From NCBI GenBank assembly GCA_963966185.1, contig CAWZYM010000388.1, positions 310,001-374,000 of the forward strand: DNA of 64,000 nt, in the 5' to 3' direction. This document shows positions 48,177 to 59,100 of the stretch, piece by piece. The notes below the pieces were generated by a model, which ran no database searches, had not been told where the DNA came from, and saw only the letters and a program-made list of their open reading frames with translations. A program made the translations under genes and the position numbers. Source of the DNA: Rhabditoides inermis. Lineage: Eukaryota > Nematoda > Chromadorea > Rhabditida > Rhabditidae. Within the stretch, counting starts at the first letter, position 1, and each line of letters opens with the position of its first letter.

Positions 48177-48605
48177 AGCTGAAAGAGGTTTGATAAACAC
48201 AAATCTGAGCGGGAAATATTGGAATCGGTCAAGGGGTGGTGACTGTATAGAAAGGGTCAATCAACTCGCCACCTCTCGAGTGATTGAGAGAGTGTGCGCA
48301 AAAGAGGAAGGACAGATGTGATCGAAATGAGAGAACACACGTCTACGGGAGAGAGCCGAGAGAAAACGAGCACCTCAATTACCATCCCACTCGCACAATT
48401 CACACGTAAATCGAAAAGTGTTTATAAAAACGAGGAGGCAAGCGAAAAATGACGTGAAAACCCATATAAGGTAAATCTCAAACACTAACGATCGATGGAA
48501 CGGCGGACATTGGGAGGCACAGGCAATCACAATACAATGATGATATCACAGTGATAGGAGATCAGCTACGCCAGCCGCAAACCATTCATTACAAGGTCAG
48601 CCGGG
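48177..48605. other. intergenic region
   Basis: No gene was seen between the two secreted-protein genes. Both lie on the minus strand, so this is the 5' flank of the first and the 3' flank of the Ly6-like gene. Confidence 0.4.
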
Positions 48606-49013
48606 TCACAAAAACCACCATGTGAACAATGCGAGAGAGTGTGTGGGGATGGAGGAGAGCGCAGCGTTGCACAGGTCCTCCATACAACAACACTTGGTCA
48701 CCGCGTTGGTAGTCTCACAACCCTCCCTGAATAAATTTCATATAATCGTTTCCTCGTGCGTTCGTTCACCTTTCCTCTGCAAAGTCGCAGTCGACGACGT
48801 CCCCGCATCGCAGCAGAGAAGGCTCATTCGCCGACGACAGACTGTAGCAGAACAACTGCCTCGGCTCACACAACACGCTCTGAACAGTCGATCAAGTAAA
48901 CACACACAGAAAAGAACAACCTTCTTGGCGGTTCCGTTCAGATTGGAGTAGCAGTTGATGGCTGTTGCGTACGCGACGCACGCTAGGAGCACCGCCGCCG
49001 CCGCCAGTCGCAT
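48606..49013 (-). CDS. secreted Ly6/three-finger-like cysteine-rich protein
   Basis: Three exons (49013-48921, 48889-48780, 48726-48606) sum to 324 bp, giving 107 residues with consistent phases. Residues 1-18 are a signal peptide (MRLAAAAVLLACVAYATA). The mature part starts INCYSNLNGTAKK. It then has CEPRQLFCYSLSS, LLRCGDVVDCDFAE and CETTNAVTKCCCMEDLCNA. The initial CY and the final CC-x-x-D-x-CN are the signature of the Ly6/uPAR three-finger fold and the related nematode ET module. The hydrophobic end (SLALFTWWFL) could serve as a GPI-attachment signal, though it is short. The upstream GTG in frame is not used as a start here. It is divergent from the Lys/Ser-rich gene with under 300 bp between them. 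The partner or receptor is unknown. Confidence 0.75.
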
Positions 49014-49037
49014 CTCCACTCAACACACTCTCACACC

Positions 49038-49076
49038 CTTATCACCCCCACATCACCTCTCTCCAGGTGTGATAAG
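49038..49076. promoter_or_regulatory. paired TGATAAG (GATA-factor) sites
   Basis: TGATAAG occurs at 49038-49044 (minus strand) and 49070-49076 (plus strand), inside the short divergent promoter of two secreted-protein genes. TGATAA is the preferred site of intestinal GATA factors such as C. elegans ELT-2. Gut expression is inference. Confidence 0.5.
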
Positions 49077-49265
49077 ACCCATCGACACGCTATTCTTTTC
49101 TCCGCGCGTCTGCAAACCGTTTACGACCCTCACAGAGAAATCCCGGCGCTCGGAGGCCGTGTAGCGATAAAATCAAATATTCACAAAACTGTCGATAGGC
49201 AATTGGCGGGGTGATTCGGTCGAAGCGGAGAGGACATAACATGGATGTAGAGGGGGAGAGCGTGC

Positions 49266-49272
49266 GTATAAA
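49266..49272 (+). promoter_or_regulatory. TATA box of the Lys/Ser-rich secreted protein gene
   Basis: The sequence tataaaa lies 25 bases before the first ATG (49291) and 40 before the second (49306). Transcription starting about 30 bases downstream would begin near 49296, so the second ATG is the better start. Confidence 0.65.
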
Positions 49273-49305
49273 AGGGAGGAGGGAGAAAGGATGGGCAGAG
49301 ACGGA

Positions 49306-50112
49306 ATGCGCACCGGGCTACTCCTTCTCCTACTCTGCCTTTGTGCACTCGTCGCACTCGTGAGTCGAACCTACCCACGCCCTCCCCATCTCTCCTTGCA
49401 GAGCGATGCGGGCGGCAAGAAAGGAAAGGACTCCGCACCGAAGAAGTCTTCATCGAAAAAGGGTGGAGACTCTGGAAAGGGAAAGGGTAAGGAACAGTCG
49501 GGGTGTGACGCGATCACTTCCATTGCAACCCGTGTTCAGAAAACGCGGGCGGTGTGAAAAAGGATTCGTCGAAGAAACATGCAAAGACCAAGAAGAACTC
49601 TTCCGGATCCTCTTCCGGATCTGATTCCAAGGAGTCCGCACCTAAAGGAAAGTTCAGGCTCACATTCAAGCTCAAACAGTTCGGAATGAAAATAAAAGGT
49701 GTTGGGGTGTACTATTTTGTAATATTCTATTGTTTCAGATGGCGTGAAAAAGGGCCTCAAGAAGGTGGTTGCGCCGTTAAAGACGATACAGAAAGGTAAG
49801 CAATGAGAGAAGGCAGGGGAACTCAACATATTGCAGATTCCAAGAAGGAAGTGCGCAAGTCTGTGACTGTGGTTAGCGGAAAGGAGACTGGTGAGTCCCG
49901 TTTCCCCCATCTTTCCACCCCATTCACCCTTCTTCGTTTCAGTGACGCGCCGTCCCGCCCCAGGTAATCACTACCCTCCCTACATGTTCTATGTATCTAT
50001 GTTATGTGTTATCATAAATGTGTTGAGCGATATGTTTATGTTATGCAATATGAAGGGAATAAGATCGGGGAGACAAGTAGTGATGGAAGGCGGGTTGTTG
50101 TATTGTGGATGA
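49306..50112 (+). CDS. secreted Lys/Ser-rich low-complexity protein
   Basis: The family is not recognised. The start at 49306 is chosen from the TATA box and gives a clean signal peptide MRTGLLLLLLCLCALVAL before a donor. The next exons are extremely Lys-, Ser- and Gly-rich: SDAGGKKGKDSAPKKSSSKK, then GGVKKDSSKKHAKTKKNSSG, then KGKFRLTFKLKQFGMKIK, GVKKGLKKVVAPLKTIQK, DSKKEVRKSVTVVSGKE and TRRPAPG. Phases are consistent through six exons. The end is uncertain: read-through of the last putative donor gives a hydrophobic tail and a stop at 50110-50112. The mature protein is very basic (repeated KK). It could bind nucleic acid, phosphate polymers or membranes outside the cell, or be a structural or antimicrobial product, but no function can be assigned. 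Confidence 0.55.
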
Positions 50113-50148
50113 CATGTTGCTTGAGTGTGTGGGGCGGGGAGGGTGTGT

Positions 50149-50862
50149 CTAGAGGGAAGGCACATGTAGTCTGTCCGGTGTGTCTCCCGCCCGCTCCGCT
50201 CGCTCGTAGCCCTTCTTCATCTGAGACAAAATGAACAGGATCATCCTGCTCCACGCCTCCTTCTCCTCAGCACTCCTGAAAACGTTTGCTCTTCTACAGG
50301 ACTTGCGGACGACAGTTCCTGCCATATAGTAACATTCTCACCTAAATGATGGCGGATGATTCAGTTCGAAGCAATCCGTGAAAATGTCCCAATAGAGTGA
50401 TTGGAATCCCCGCGATCGCAAAGAAAGATGCTGTCCTCCCAAGGTCTGAAAACAGGGGTGAGAAGAATCAATGAGTGTTCAGCTGACCTGTAGTGCATTG
50501 CAGGCTTGTTCAAAATTCTCCTGTATGTTTGTCACCACCAGATTGAGTACGACTGCGAAGTTGGCGGCGTGCGCTCGGAAGTAGGCGTTCTCGCGAAGTT
50601 TCGAGGGAGTCGTGCCTTCCTGCGGAAGAATGCGATGGTGAAACATCAAACGTGAACGCCATTACACTTCACGCAAAACACGATACAATCTCCATACAGC
50701 GTCATACACACATGAATAGAAACAATTAGCTAATCTCACCAGTTTGAAGAGTGTTAGCAGTTCCTTGTCTGTGTTGAGAATAGACAGGAATATCTGCTCG
50801 CCTGTCTTTTTCAATTGCTTCTGTGAGCATTTGAACCAGCACATCTATAAATTTCCGGATTA

Positions 50863-50913
<51 letters not shown>

Positions 50914-51714
50914 CCTCCCTCTCCTTTCCAACCCCTTTCTCAAACTCGCCTCAATGAGTCTCTTCTGTTCCGCCGATATGCCCGAAACCTCACCCATCTC
51001 TGAAACAACAAAAAAAAAGTTTCCTTCTCTCTGATTTCGAGCAGTTGCATTTGAAATGAATCGAGGCGGTTGGACGAAGGAGATGAATCCATCGCTCATT
51101 TCCCCTTCCCCTCCTTCCCTCCACCCTTCCCGCTCCACCAATACCACAAAAACCAATTTCCCGTGTGCATGTTTCACTCAGGGCAGTATCAGTGTTGTGA
51201 GAGGTGGAAGGGATAGTATGAGAATTGTATGTGGGGATGTGGAGGATGCGGTGAATCGTGTATCCGTGATGGCGGGAGGACACCCTCCCCCTCGTCCAAT
51301 TTGCATGCATTCTCGCCGCAGCCGGGAATAGCGGCAGGCAACGAAGCTAATGAGTGTATCAGTCTCACCTCCCTCGACCGTGCGCTGCGGGACGAGTGGT
51401 CCCTTGGCGCGGCCATACCTCGCACTCTGACTGCTCCCCACCGGACGCACTGCCTTCTCCTGAACGCTACTCTCTCTCGCCCTCTCCCGACTCGTCTCAC
51501 CCCGCTTGCCTGTATCAGATTGGTAGCTTTCGTGTCGACGCTGCGACTGCGACTGGTGCGGTTGTTCTGTCGGAAGAGTTTCTCGACCTGTGCGAGATGT
51601 GTGGTGGCATAGGGAAAGGAAGAGAAGATGGCGTGCGCGTACCTTCTCTTTCCGCACTCTTTCGATGGCCTCGAGAGCAGAAGGGGGAGTGGAGTGGGAG
51701 TGAGAGTGGCCCAT
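50149..51714 (-). CDS. globin with N-terminal extension and myristoylation-type start
   Basis: This is a nematode globin-fold heme protein. The start at 51714 reads MGHSHSHSTPPSALEAIERV; a Gly at position 2 suits N-myristoylation and so membrane attachment. The extension continues VEKLFRQNNRTSRSRSVDTK and VRPVGSSQSARYGRAKGP. The globin domain begins SGISAEQKRLIEA, then WFKCSQKQLKKTGEQIFLSI with LTLFKL, then LRENAYFRAHAANFAVVLNL (His at distal E7), then LQTLGGQHLSLRSRGFQSLY with WDIFTDC (His at proximal F8). Its end is KEAWSRMILFILSQMKKGYE before the stop at 50149. Both heme-contact His are present, so heme binding is likely. The join between the first two globin exons is out of phase unless an alternative border or one more GA at a short GA site is assumed. 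It is convergent with the Lys/Ser-rich gene. Confidence 0.8.
50871..50909. repeat. (CT)n microsatellite in globin intron
   Basis: This is a pure CT run in the intron between the first two globin-domain exons. Confidence 0.9.
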
Positions 51715-52084
51715 CTGAGACGACACATATTACATAGAGAGAGAGGGGGGGACACGAAGGGAACGAGATCGGGCGCCAATGCGAGTGGGTGACCGACGGA
51801 ACGAGGCTGAGTGCATTGTCTCTGTGCCCCGAGGGCAAAGGGGGCGGGGCTCCTCGCTAGCACCTCCCTCCCCTCATTACCCAATCAACACCAAGCACCG
51901 CCATACATAGCATAGTATACACATCGTTTATATCAAGTTAAAGTATCAGGAAATCTGTAATATACAAACAGGCGTCTATCCACTAATGGGGTAGCGAGAG
52001 TGATGAAGGCAGGACGGATAAGTGATTACGGGGATGACACTGCCGAATAAATACTATACATATTGGAGGGAGAGGAGAGGGTAT
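51715..52084. other. intergenic region
   Basis: This is the 5' flank of the globin gene and 3' flank of the ground-like gene. No other feature is seen. Confidence 0.4.
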
Positions 52085-53106
52085 CTAAGGCTGCCAGGCG
52101 AGAGCGTACTGTCCGTTCTTCTCGATCTTGCATGTCTTGCCCTCCTTGAAGTGAGACTTGTACGCAAAGTCGTCAAGAGCGACGACCGTCTCGAACTTTC
52201 CACCGAGGCTGCCCTCAGCCATCTTCTGGATCTCATCGGCAGAGCCTACATTGAATCACTCATTACATGTTCTCTCACTGTCACTCTCACTACTCACTGA
52301 GCAGATCTCCTCCTCCCATGGCGGACTTCATGGCCTTCTCCAGTTCCTTGTTGCAGCAGGTGAACCCTGAGAGGTGTGGTGTGACACGTGTTGTTAGATG
52401 AGTAAGACTTGCGTCGGCTGCCCTCGGCTTCACTGCCTTTCAAGGTCTGTGCGATGCGATCAGCGACTCTCGCAAATCTCGCATGTCCTTCCCCTCTTAC
52501 CAGTCTCCCCAATCTCTCAATTATTTCCCGCCTGATTAGTCTCACTCGCTACTCGTTTAGATCCCATACAGCCTATATCGCATCTCTTTCTGTTTCCGTT
52601 CAAAACATACAACAGCGGCTGCCCTGAGGCGATTTAACTAATTAGCCGGCTAGGCGTGCAAGGCAGATTCGACCAAGCGAAGCGGCATCGAATTAAAATC
52701 GAGTTTGCCGTTTGACGCGCGAAAAGAAGAAAGAGTGGTGGTGAGAAGCGCTGTGGAAGGAGAGAGCGGAGGACGCGAGAAGGAAAACTCGTTGGATAAT
52801 GCCATTCGCCACATCCCCTGCGGGTTTCTCCTTGAATCAAATACCCCCTTACTGCGCAGGTATATGATGAATGAGTGCCAGAAATCCAATCACTCTACTC
52901 GTAATTTATTCAACAGTTTCTATTCAGGTCGAGAGGCAAAAAGGGCAGCTGTGTGATTGAGCTGTGAGATGTGCGCGAGATTAGCATGCGATTCGCACTC
53001 TTATACCATCCCTCACTCGTTTTCTTTCTCATCCCTTCCTCTCTTTCTCCCTCCCTCTTTCTCTCCCTCTCTCTCTCTCACTTCCACCTCCTCCCTTTCC
53101 TCTCCG

Positions 53107-53163
<57 letters not shown>

Positions 53164-53759
53164 CCTACTACTCCTCTCGCTCTCTCTCTCTATCTCTCTC
53201 TCTGTATCTTCCTCTCCACTCCTCTCTCGCAATTCCACCCGATTAGAGTATGTGTCCGCACAGGTGAGACGACGATTCACCCTCATTTTCCGCATCCACC
53301 CATTTGCGATCGAGTAATTGTTTCTCCCCGCCAACGAGAGATCGCGGAAGGTGAGAGAGCAGAGACAGTGAAAGAATATGCAGAAGCGAAGACTACTACC
53401 AGAAAGTAATCAGGGGATCCGGATAGGCCCGAATGTGGGTTAGGATCGGGCGGAATTACCGGTAGATGCGCGTGAGAAAGTGAGCGAGAAAGGGAGAGTG
53501 GAATGTGCAGCGAGGCTGGAACAAGACATGCGCCCCCAAACCTCATCTACCAATTAGAGCCGTTTACAATGTTGCGATCGCAGTGAGGCTATTGAGCCGC
53601 TATTGTGGAAACAGTACACGGTTTACAGCCTCATTGTCTCTTCTCCTCCCGATTCCGCTTCCATCTCCACTCACCAGAGTCGTTGATGTAACAATTGTCG
53701 GCATCTTGGCAGAAGACGACGACAGCGAGGACGAGAAGGGCGCACACTTGCCTCATCAT
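52085..53759 (-). CDS. ground-like domain secreted protein (hedgehog-related, GRL)
   Basis: Three exons (53759-53675, 52366-52298, 52245-52085) sum to 315 bp, giving 104 residues, with phases that fit exactly. Residues 1-18 form a signal peptide (MMRQVCALLVLAVVVFCQ). The rest is one ground-like domain: DNCYINDSGFTCCNKELEKA, then ADEIQKMAEGSLGGKFETVV, ALDDFAYKSHFKEGKTCKIE and KNGQYALAWQP. The CC-N-x-x-LE, E-x-x-x-G-x-x-FE and DDFA-x-x-SHF ... CKI spacing is characteristic of the nematode ground-like family, which is related to hedgehog signalling proteins and associated with cuticle and moulting. The protein lacks the Cys- or Gly-rich leader segments often found before the domain. The 1.3 kb first intron contains long CT microsatellites. 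Confidence 0.82.
53040..53220. repeat. (CT)n microsatellite cluster
   Basis: This is a roughly 180-bp pyrimidine-rich block with a pure CT run of about 50 bp at its centre, in the first intron of the ground-like gene. Confidence 0.9.
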
Positions 53760-54577
53760 TCTGAAACACCACACACAAACTACACAGACACGACACGACA
53801 TAAACAGGCAGCGCAACATGCGACGACACGCTTGATCGGCACAGGCAGATAAGGGGGGATGCGCGGAGGACGAAGGGACGCAGCCGCTTCCGACGACTAC
53901 ACGAGTGGCGAGTGAAAGCGAGTGGCGACAGTGACGGATAGGGGGTGGATGTAAGGGAAAACAAAGGGGAGTGTGACTGTATGGAGTGCGCGGAGGGCGG
54001 GCAGGCGCGGCCGTTTGTACCCTCCATTGCAGTTGATCCCATCTCAGCCCCGCCCCCGCAGACAGGAACAGGCCACTCGCACAAGAAACCAAGCATGTTT
54101 CCGCACAGCCATACGACAACCGAAACACCCGTGAACTTTGCCGCGCATGTTTCTCTCTTTCTCTCTCTTAGTCCAATCAAATGCGACATGCCCTGCAGCA
54201 ATCACGAATCAGAAACGGCTGCGCGACGGCAACTGAAAGAGAAGATGGAACGCAAAAAGCGAATTAGATGGTACGGGGCGCAGAAAAAGTTAGCGCACAA
54301 GCCTGAAATGGAAATGATCGAATAGCGATGGCAGCTGATATCCCATCATTCACTGATATCATGCATCCTTTTCTAACACGGCAAGTTCGAGTACTCTTTT
54401 ATTAAAAAAGCGAAGTCATTTCATACAAAGACAATATACAAGAATCAAGAGAGTATCGGTACCTGAGACCAGCAAGTAAAGCTATACAAACACATTTATA
54501 CAAATGTAAATTTCTAAACACATCTCTACACTATTCTACATTCGTAATCTGCTCTTCTCTGTCTCTCTCTCTCTCTC
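53760..54577. other. intergenic region, weak ORF only
   Basis: A plus-strand frame (53945-54325, 126 codons) ends in a Lys/Arg-rich stretch but has no family, signal or splice support and was not accepted. An AT-rich part from about 54380 is probably the 3' UTR of the next minus-strand gene. Confidence 0.4.
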
Positions 54578-55179
54578 TCACAGAGTGCGTGTGATGTGGT
54601 GGAATGCGGGGCCACCGTGCATCACGTCCTCCATATCATAGGACACCGAGAGGGGAGTGGAGCGCGACCACGACGACGGGCCAGGCGTGTAGTCCGAATC
54701 CGCCAGCGACGTCACGCCCACATACGTGCGGTCCGAGCAGCCGGTCTGCATGGTGCCCTGCAAGCACTCATCTCTCACACCCTCTTCCACCCTCCACTCA
54801 CGATCGGGGTCTCGTTCTCGACCCAGTCGGCAGGGTAGGGAGGAGGGGTGGCCGGAGGGAGCAGGGCATACTCGGGGTGCGCGTCCCTCACCAGTCGGAT
54901 CCCTGCAATCACATCATCTACCACCCAATCCCTCCTCTACACACACCAGGCTCCCTCGGCTGTTCAATCTGCAGGTAAGATTCTCCCGAATCGTTGTTCA
55001 TCGGCGCGAGAACGCGGACGGAGTGGCCACCTCAATAATCACCCTGTCTGCGTACCACCATAGACGCGGCTACCTCTCTTGCGGGGAGCAGGGGAGGTGC
55101 AGTTGGAGAGGAGGAGAGAGGCGAGGAGGAGCGGCAGCAGCTCCACAACACACCACACCGCCCACTCCACTTCGCACAT
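54578..55179 (-). CDS. membrane or secreted protein with PPPYP motif (C)
   Basis: The family is not recognised. Four exons join in phase. The start at 55179 gives MCEVEW, a strong hydrophobic segment (CVVELLPLLLASLLLSNC) and APRKR. After a 43-bp intron with a weak acceptor (ttgag) comes GHSVRVLAPMNNDSGESYLQ with IEQPREPG. Then comes IRLVRDAHPEYALLPPATPP with PYPADWVENETPI. The last exon starts with GTMQTGCSDRTYVGVTSLAD, has DYTPGPSSWSRSTPLSVSYD and stops at 54578. The hydrophobic segment may be a signal anchor or a signal peptide. PPPYP recalls proteins A and B in this window. Function is unknown; WW-domain binding is inference. Confidence 0.5.
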
Positions 55180-55343
55180 CCTAGAAGAATGATGGCCTAT
55201 CCTTCTTGCGCAAACATTTAACGATATTCTTCACTCGATATTCTGCATAATAATGGATAATATCATATTATGAAATTAAGAAAACAGAAGAGAGACGAAA
55301 GAAGTTCAGGGAGGTTGAGCTAAATGCTCTTAAAGATTATACT

Positions 55344-55602
55344 CGCCGCCTGGAGGATAGTTTCTGTTATTGACAGCCGGGGTCAGTTGGCGAAACTCAG
55401 TTTTGAGCGAGAGAGGCCAGACAGCGCGGGCAAGGACTCGAGTGTCGCGCGGCCTCTTTGATTCGCATGTCGGCTTCTTTGATCGATAATAATGTTTGAA
55501 AGCGCGCGCTTGGGTCTCCTCACGACTAGAAGGTAGATCAAATGCGACCAGAGGGTAGATCGATTTTCTACCGTAATCTGGCGAACTATCTCCCGGAAAA
55601 AT
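55344..55602. mobile_element. MITE copy 2, uninterrupted
   Basis: This 259-bp element is nearly identical to the two halves of the element at 9503-10886. It keeps the single tctttga (55455-55461) where the LINE entered copy 1. It is bounded by an 8-bp direct repeat ATTATACT (55336-55343 and 55603-55610), as expected of hAT-type insertion. Copy 1 shows no such pair, so the termini are tentative. Confidence 0.75.
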
Positions 55603-56112
55603 ATTATACTTTTAATGGAAAACCAGGTACAATTCAAGAAGAAAACTTGTTATCACGATAGACAATAATACAGAAACATCTGAACAAATACTATATTTAT
55701 TAGAATTTGAATAAACTTTACATATGACAATAACGACAAAAGAGGGGGAATGGACACTTGGAAGTGATTTCTGGGCGACAAATAAGAAGTGAGTGAGATG
55801 GGGGGGACGGAGGGGTGAAAAGAAAAGACGCAGTCTCGGGCAAAACTACGACTTCCTATAAACACTAAAGTATTGATTGGATCGGGCAGCCAATCGATAC
55901 ATCCCGGTCCTTGCCCGTGAATAAGGCAATCTTCAGATATCTCTCGCGTATATATTAAAGTCGCTCGACCTGATACAAAGATGGGGGAAGACAAACATCA
56001 AACACGATAGATGACACAAGATCAACTAAAGAAACGGAAACATTTTAAAAGAGATGGATGTGTGGCTAGTGGGACTCGTGTGTGTATAAGTAGTGGCAAT
56101 CGGGGTGGCTCT
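55603..56112. other. spectrin 3' flank
   Basis: This is AT-rich DNA between the MITE and the spectrin stop codon, probably the spectrin 3' UTR. No gene was seen. Confidence 0.5.
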
Positions 56113-59100
56113 TCACTTGGACTTGGATCCGCGCTTGAACAGAGATCCGAAGCCCTTCTTCTCTGCAATGTCAACCATGAGTGTCCATCCCCCTCTCTGT
56201 GCTCCCCCTTCCCACTCACTGTTGCCGCGCTGTTCGTCGTCGGTGGTGGTTCCGGGCGAGTGGCTGTTCTCCCTCTCCACCCACGCGATGAACTCGTCTC
56301 CGTTCTTTCCCTTCTCCCTCTCGAGGGTGGCAGTCGATCCAGTCGACGGCTGCCTCTCGTACTGCGAGTGGGCATGCTCGCTGTACTCGAGACGAGAGCT
56401 CGTCGTCGTCCACTCCTCGCGGCGGGTCTGCAACACAACACACATCACACCATATACTCTTCACTCCACCAACACATACCATCCCCACAACCTTCTTTTC
56501 CTCATTCACATTCAATTCCTGAACGAACAGTAAAATAAAATGTCTTCATTCCACACCAACATACCATGTTGGATCCAACAGAGGCGGTATGTTCGCGGGA
56601 AGAAATAGTCGAAGACCTCTCCATCCTTTCGCTACCTAAAACAAAATACGTGAGTGAAGATTCATAACAAGTGAAACAGATAGTTGTAGATTAGTTGAAG
56701 GAATGCAGTTAGTGCGACATAGAGAAAGGACAGATGAACAGTCGGTGTAGGTGTAGGTGTGTTGTGATCCTCTGATCTGCAGTGCGTTGGTGGTGATTGT
56801 CGATGGACGACTCGAGTGGATGGGCAGTGTTGCTAGCATACCAAGGTCCTTGTCTATCTCCTGCTCCTTCTCCTCGTGTTCGTAGACACTCTCGTAGACA
56901 GAATTGCGGCTGCTCCTGCTCGCCCTCCGCTGGATACGAGCTTCCTCCAGTCGATCGGCGTGAGCAAGCGACGCCCTCCGAGCCAGTACTGGCGCCGTCT
57001 TCATGGTAGAAGATCGAGGCAGCGACAGATATCCACCTGCACAACACACTCACACACGCAAAAGGGAAAGGATAGCTGATAGGAAAGCAAAGGTAACACA
57101 TGCAAAACCAAGGATAGTAGGATACACGGTAAGCTCTACTGCAATGTCTTCTAAATAGACTCACGGTTAGACTCGGTGGAGTTGTCGTGGTGGAGTGAGT
57201 GAGTGTTGCTGGAGTGGGTGTGGGTGGAGGGAGTGGGCGTGTCGAGGAGCAGCGAGTGGCGGTTCGAGATGGTCGGCGCCACTGACGACGGCTGCTCATA
57301 GCGAGCCGGCGTAGCCTGCAACACAAATGTCATCACCGCCCTATATCGACTTTCTACAAACCTCGTTGAAAGCGTGGGGCTGGTAGCTCTTGAGTTGGTT
57401 GCTGGGCGAGAGGGCGGCGTGGAACTTGATCTTGGCCACCCACTCGAGCATCTGCGTCTGGTCCGAACACGCGAGAAGGTACTCGGCTCCGTCAGCCAGT
57501 GTCACCCTGCATGGTATCATTTCAATCATGTTCTCGTCCCTTCCCCTCGAACCCCATGACTCACTTGAGGGCGTGCTTCTTCTTGACGTATTCGGGGAAC
57601 GCCTCGCAGGCAGCTCCGTAGATGTTGACTGGCGGGGCGGCGGCAATGTTCGCATCGAGCGACTCCTCGTCCTTGAAGAAGCACAACAGCTGTCCGCACA
57701 GGATCGTGTAGTAGTTCTTCCAGCTGCGGATCGTCGCACGCTTCGCACCAGACTGCAGCTCCTGCTTGCGGTCCACGTATCTGAAACAGGTCAGTCAGCT
57801 CTTTGTCCATTATTCAATCACATCATCTACTCACCCTCTCATGTCAATCGAGCTCGCGTCCTCCCACTTGCTCTTCTTCTGCACAGAGGTGGCCCTGCGC
57901 GAGGTGGTGAACGAGGGAGTCTTCTTGAGGGCAGACGAGTCTGCGCCAGACGCGGCCGACTCTTGCATACCGGCAGCGGTGGGCACGCCAGTCTCTCCGG
58001 GTGCGAAGGCGGTCGTCTTGCTGCGCTCGCGTCTGTCCATACCACGACGGGGCAGCGTCTGGGAGGCAAGATCCTCGGTGGGACGGAGCAGACTGATCTC
58101 CTGCGTCTTGCGACGCTCCCTCTCCTGTCGGCGAGATGAGAGCATGTCTCCCTTCTCTACAGTCTTCACCCTCCTCTTGGACGCCTCTTCCTCGACGCGC
58201 ATCCTCTCCGACTCCTTCTTGCGGAGGCGAGAGAAGTTCTTCTCGATGAGGGTGAGCCTCTTGATGTGCTCGCAGCGTTCTCCCTGAGCCTCGAGAGTGA
58301 CGAGGAAGTCATTGAAGTCGCGAACGCTGGCCTCGGCGGCAGGCACGCTGTCCAAATGGCGCCACTCCTCTCCGAGCACAGGCTCCTTCTGCAGCAGCCA
58401 GCGCTCCACCGAGTCCGCCTCTGCCTTCCAGCGCTGAGCATCCGCGTTCGTCTCGTACAGCTCGTTCCTGTCCTGCCACGCCTCCTGCAGCATCGCGTAC
58501 GAACGCTCCAGCTGTGCAACCTGCAAATAAACGCTTATGCACGCAACACAGCATATCTACTCACCTTGCTCTCGATCTCAGCAGAGAGCATGTGTCCGCT
58601 AGAGACGAGCTCGCGTCCCCTGTGGACAAAGGCGTCGACAGCGGGGCGGCGTCCGTTCATCTCCACTGCGTACTCGGTGTGCCTTTGGGCGAGCGCGTCG
58701 CACTCAGGCACCTGCTGCGGCAGAGTCTCCGAACAGATGGTAGAGTGGAGGCGCTTGATCCACGCGAGCAGCTCGCGATGCTCCTGGAAATACGCCTGCA
58801 GGTGCTCCGTCTGACGCAGCCTCTCTCCGTGACGCTTCGCTCCGTTCACGATATCCTTGAGCTGCTCCTCCATGTCCATCTTGCGCACCTAAAACACATA
58901 CATCAGCTATGCAACTCCATCTTTGCCTGCATACCTCGAGGTGCTGACGGGTGTTGGGGAAGAGCGTCTCGAGCCTCTCCGCCTCCCTGCACAGCTCCGT
59001 CACCTGTTTCTCCACAGCCTTCAGTCCGTGCAAGAACTCGTCGAGGCGCTGCGACTGCGTGTTCACGAGCGCCATATCGGCACACGAGAGATCCTCGCTC

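Noticed and set aside
53945..54325. 126-codon plus-strand frame with basic C terminus
   Set aside because: No signal peptide, domain or consistent splicing, and the composition looks like promoter or UTR sequence.
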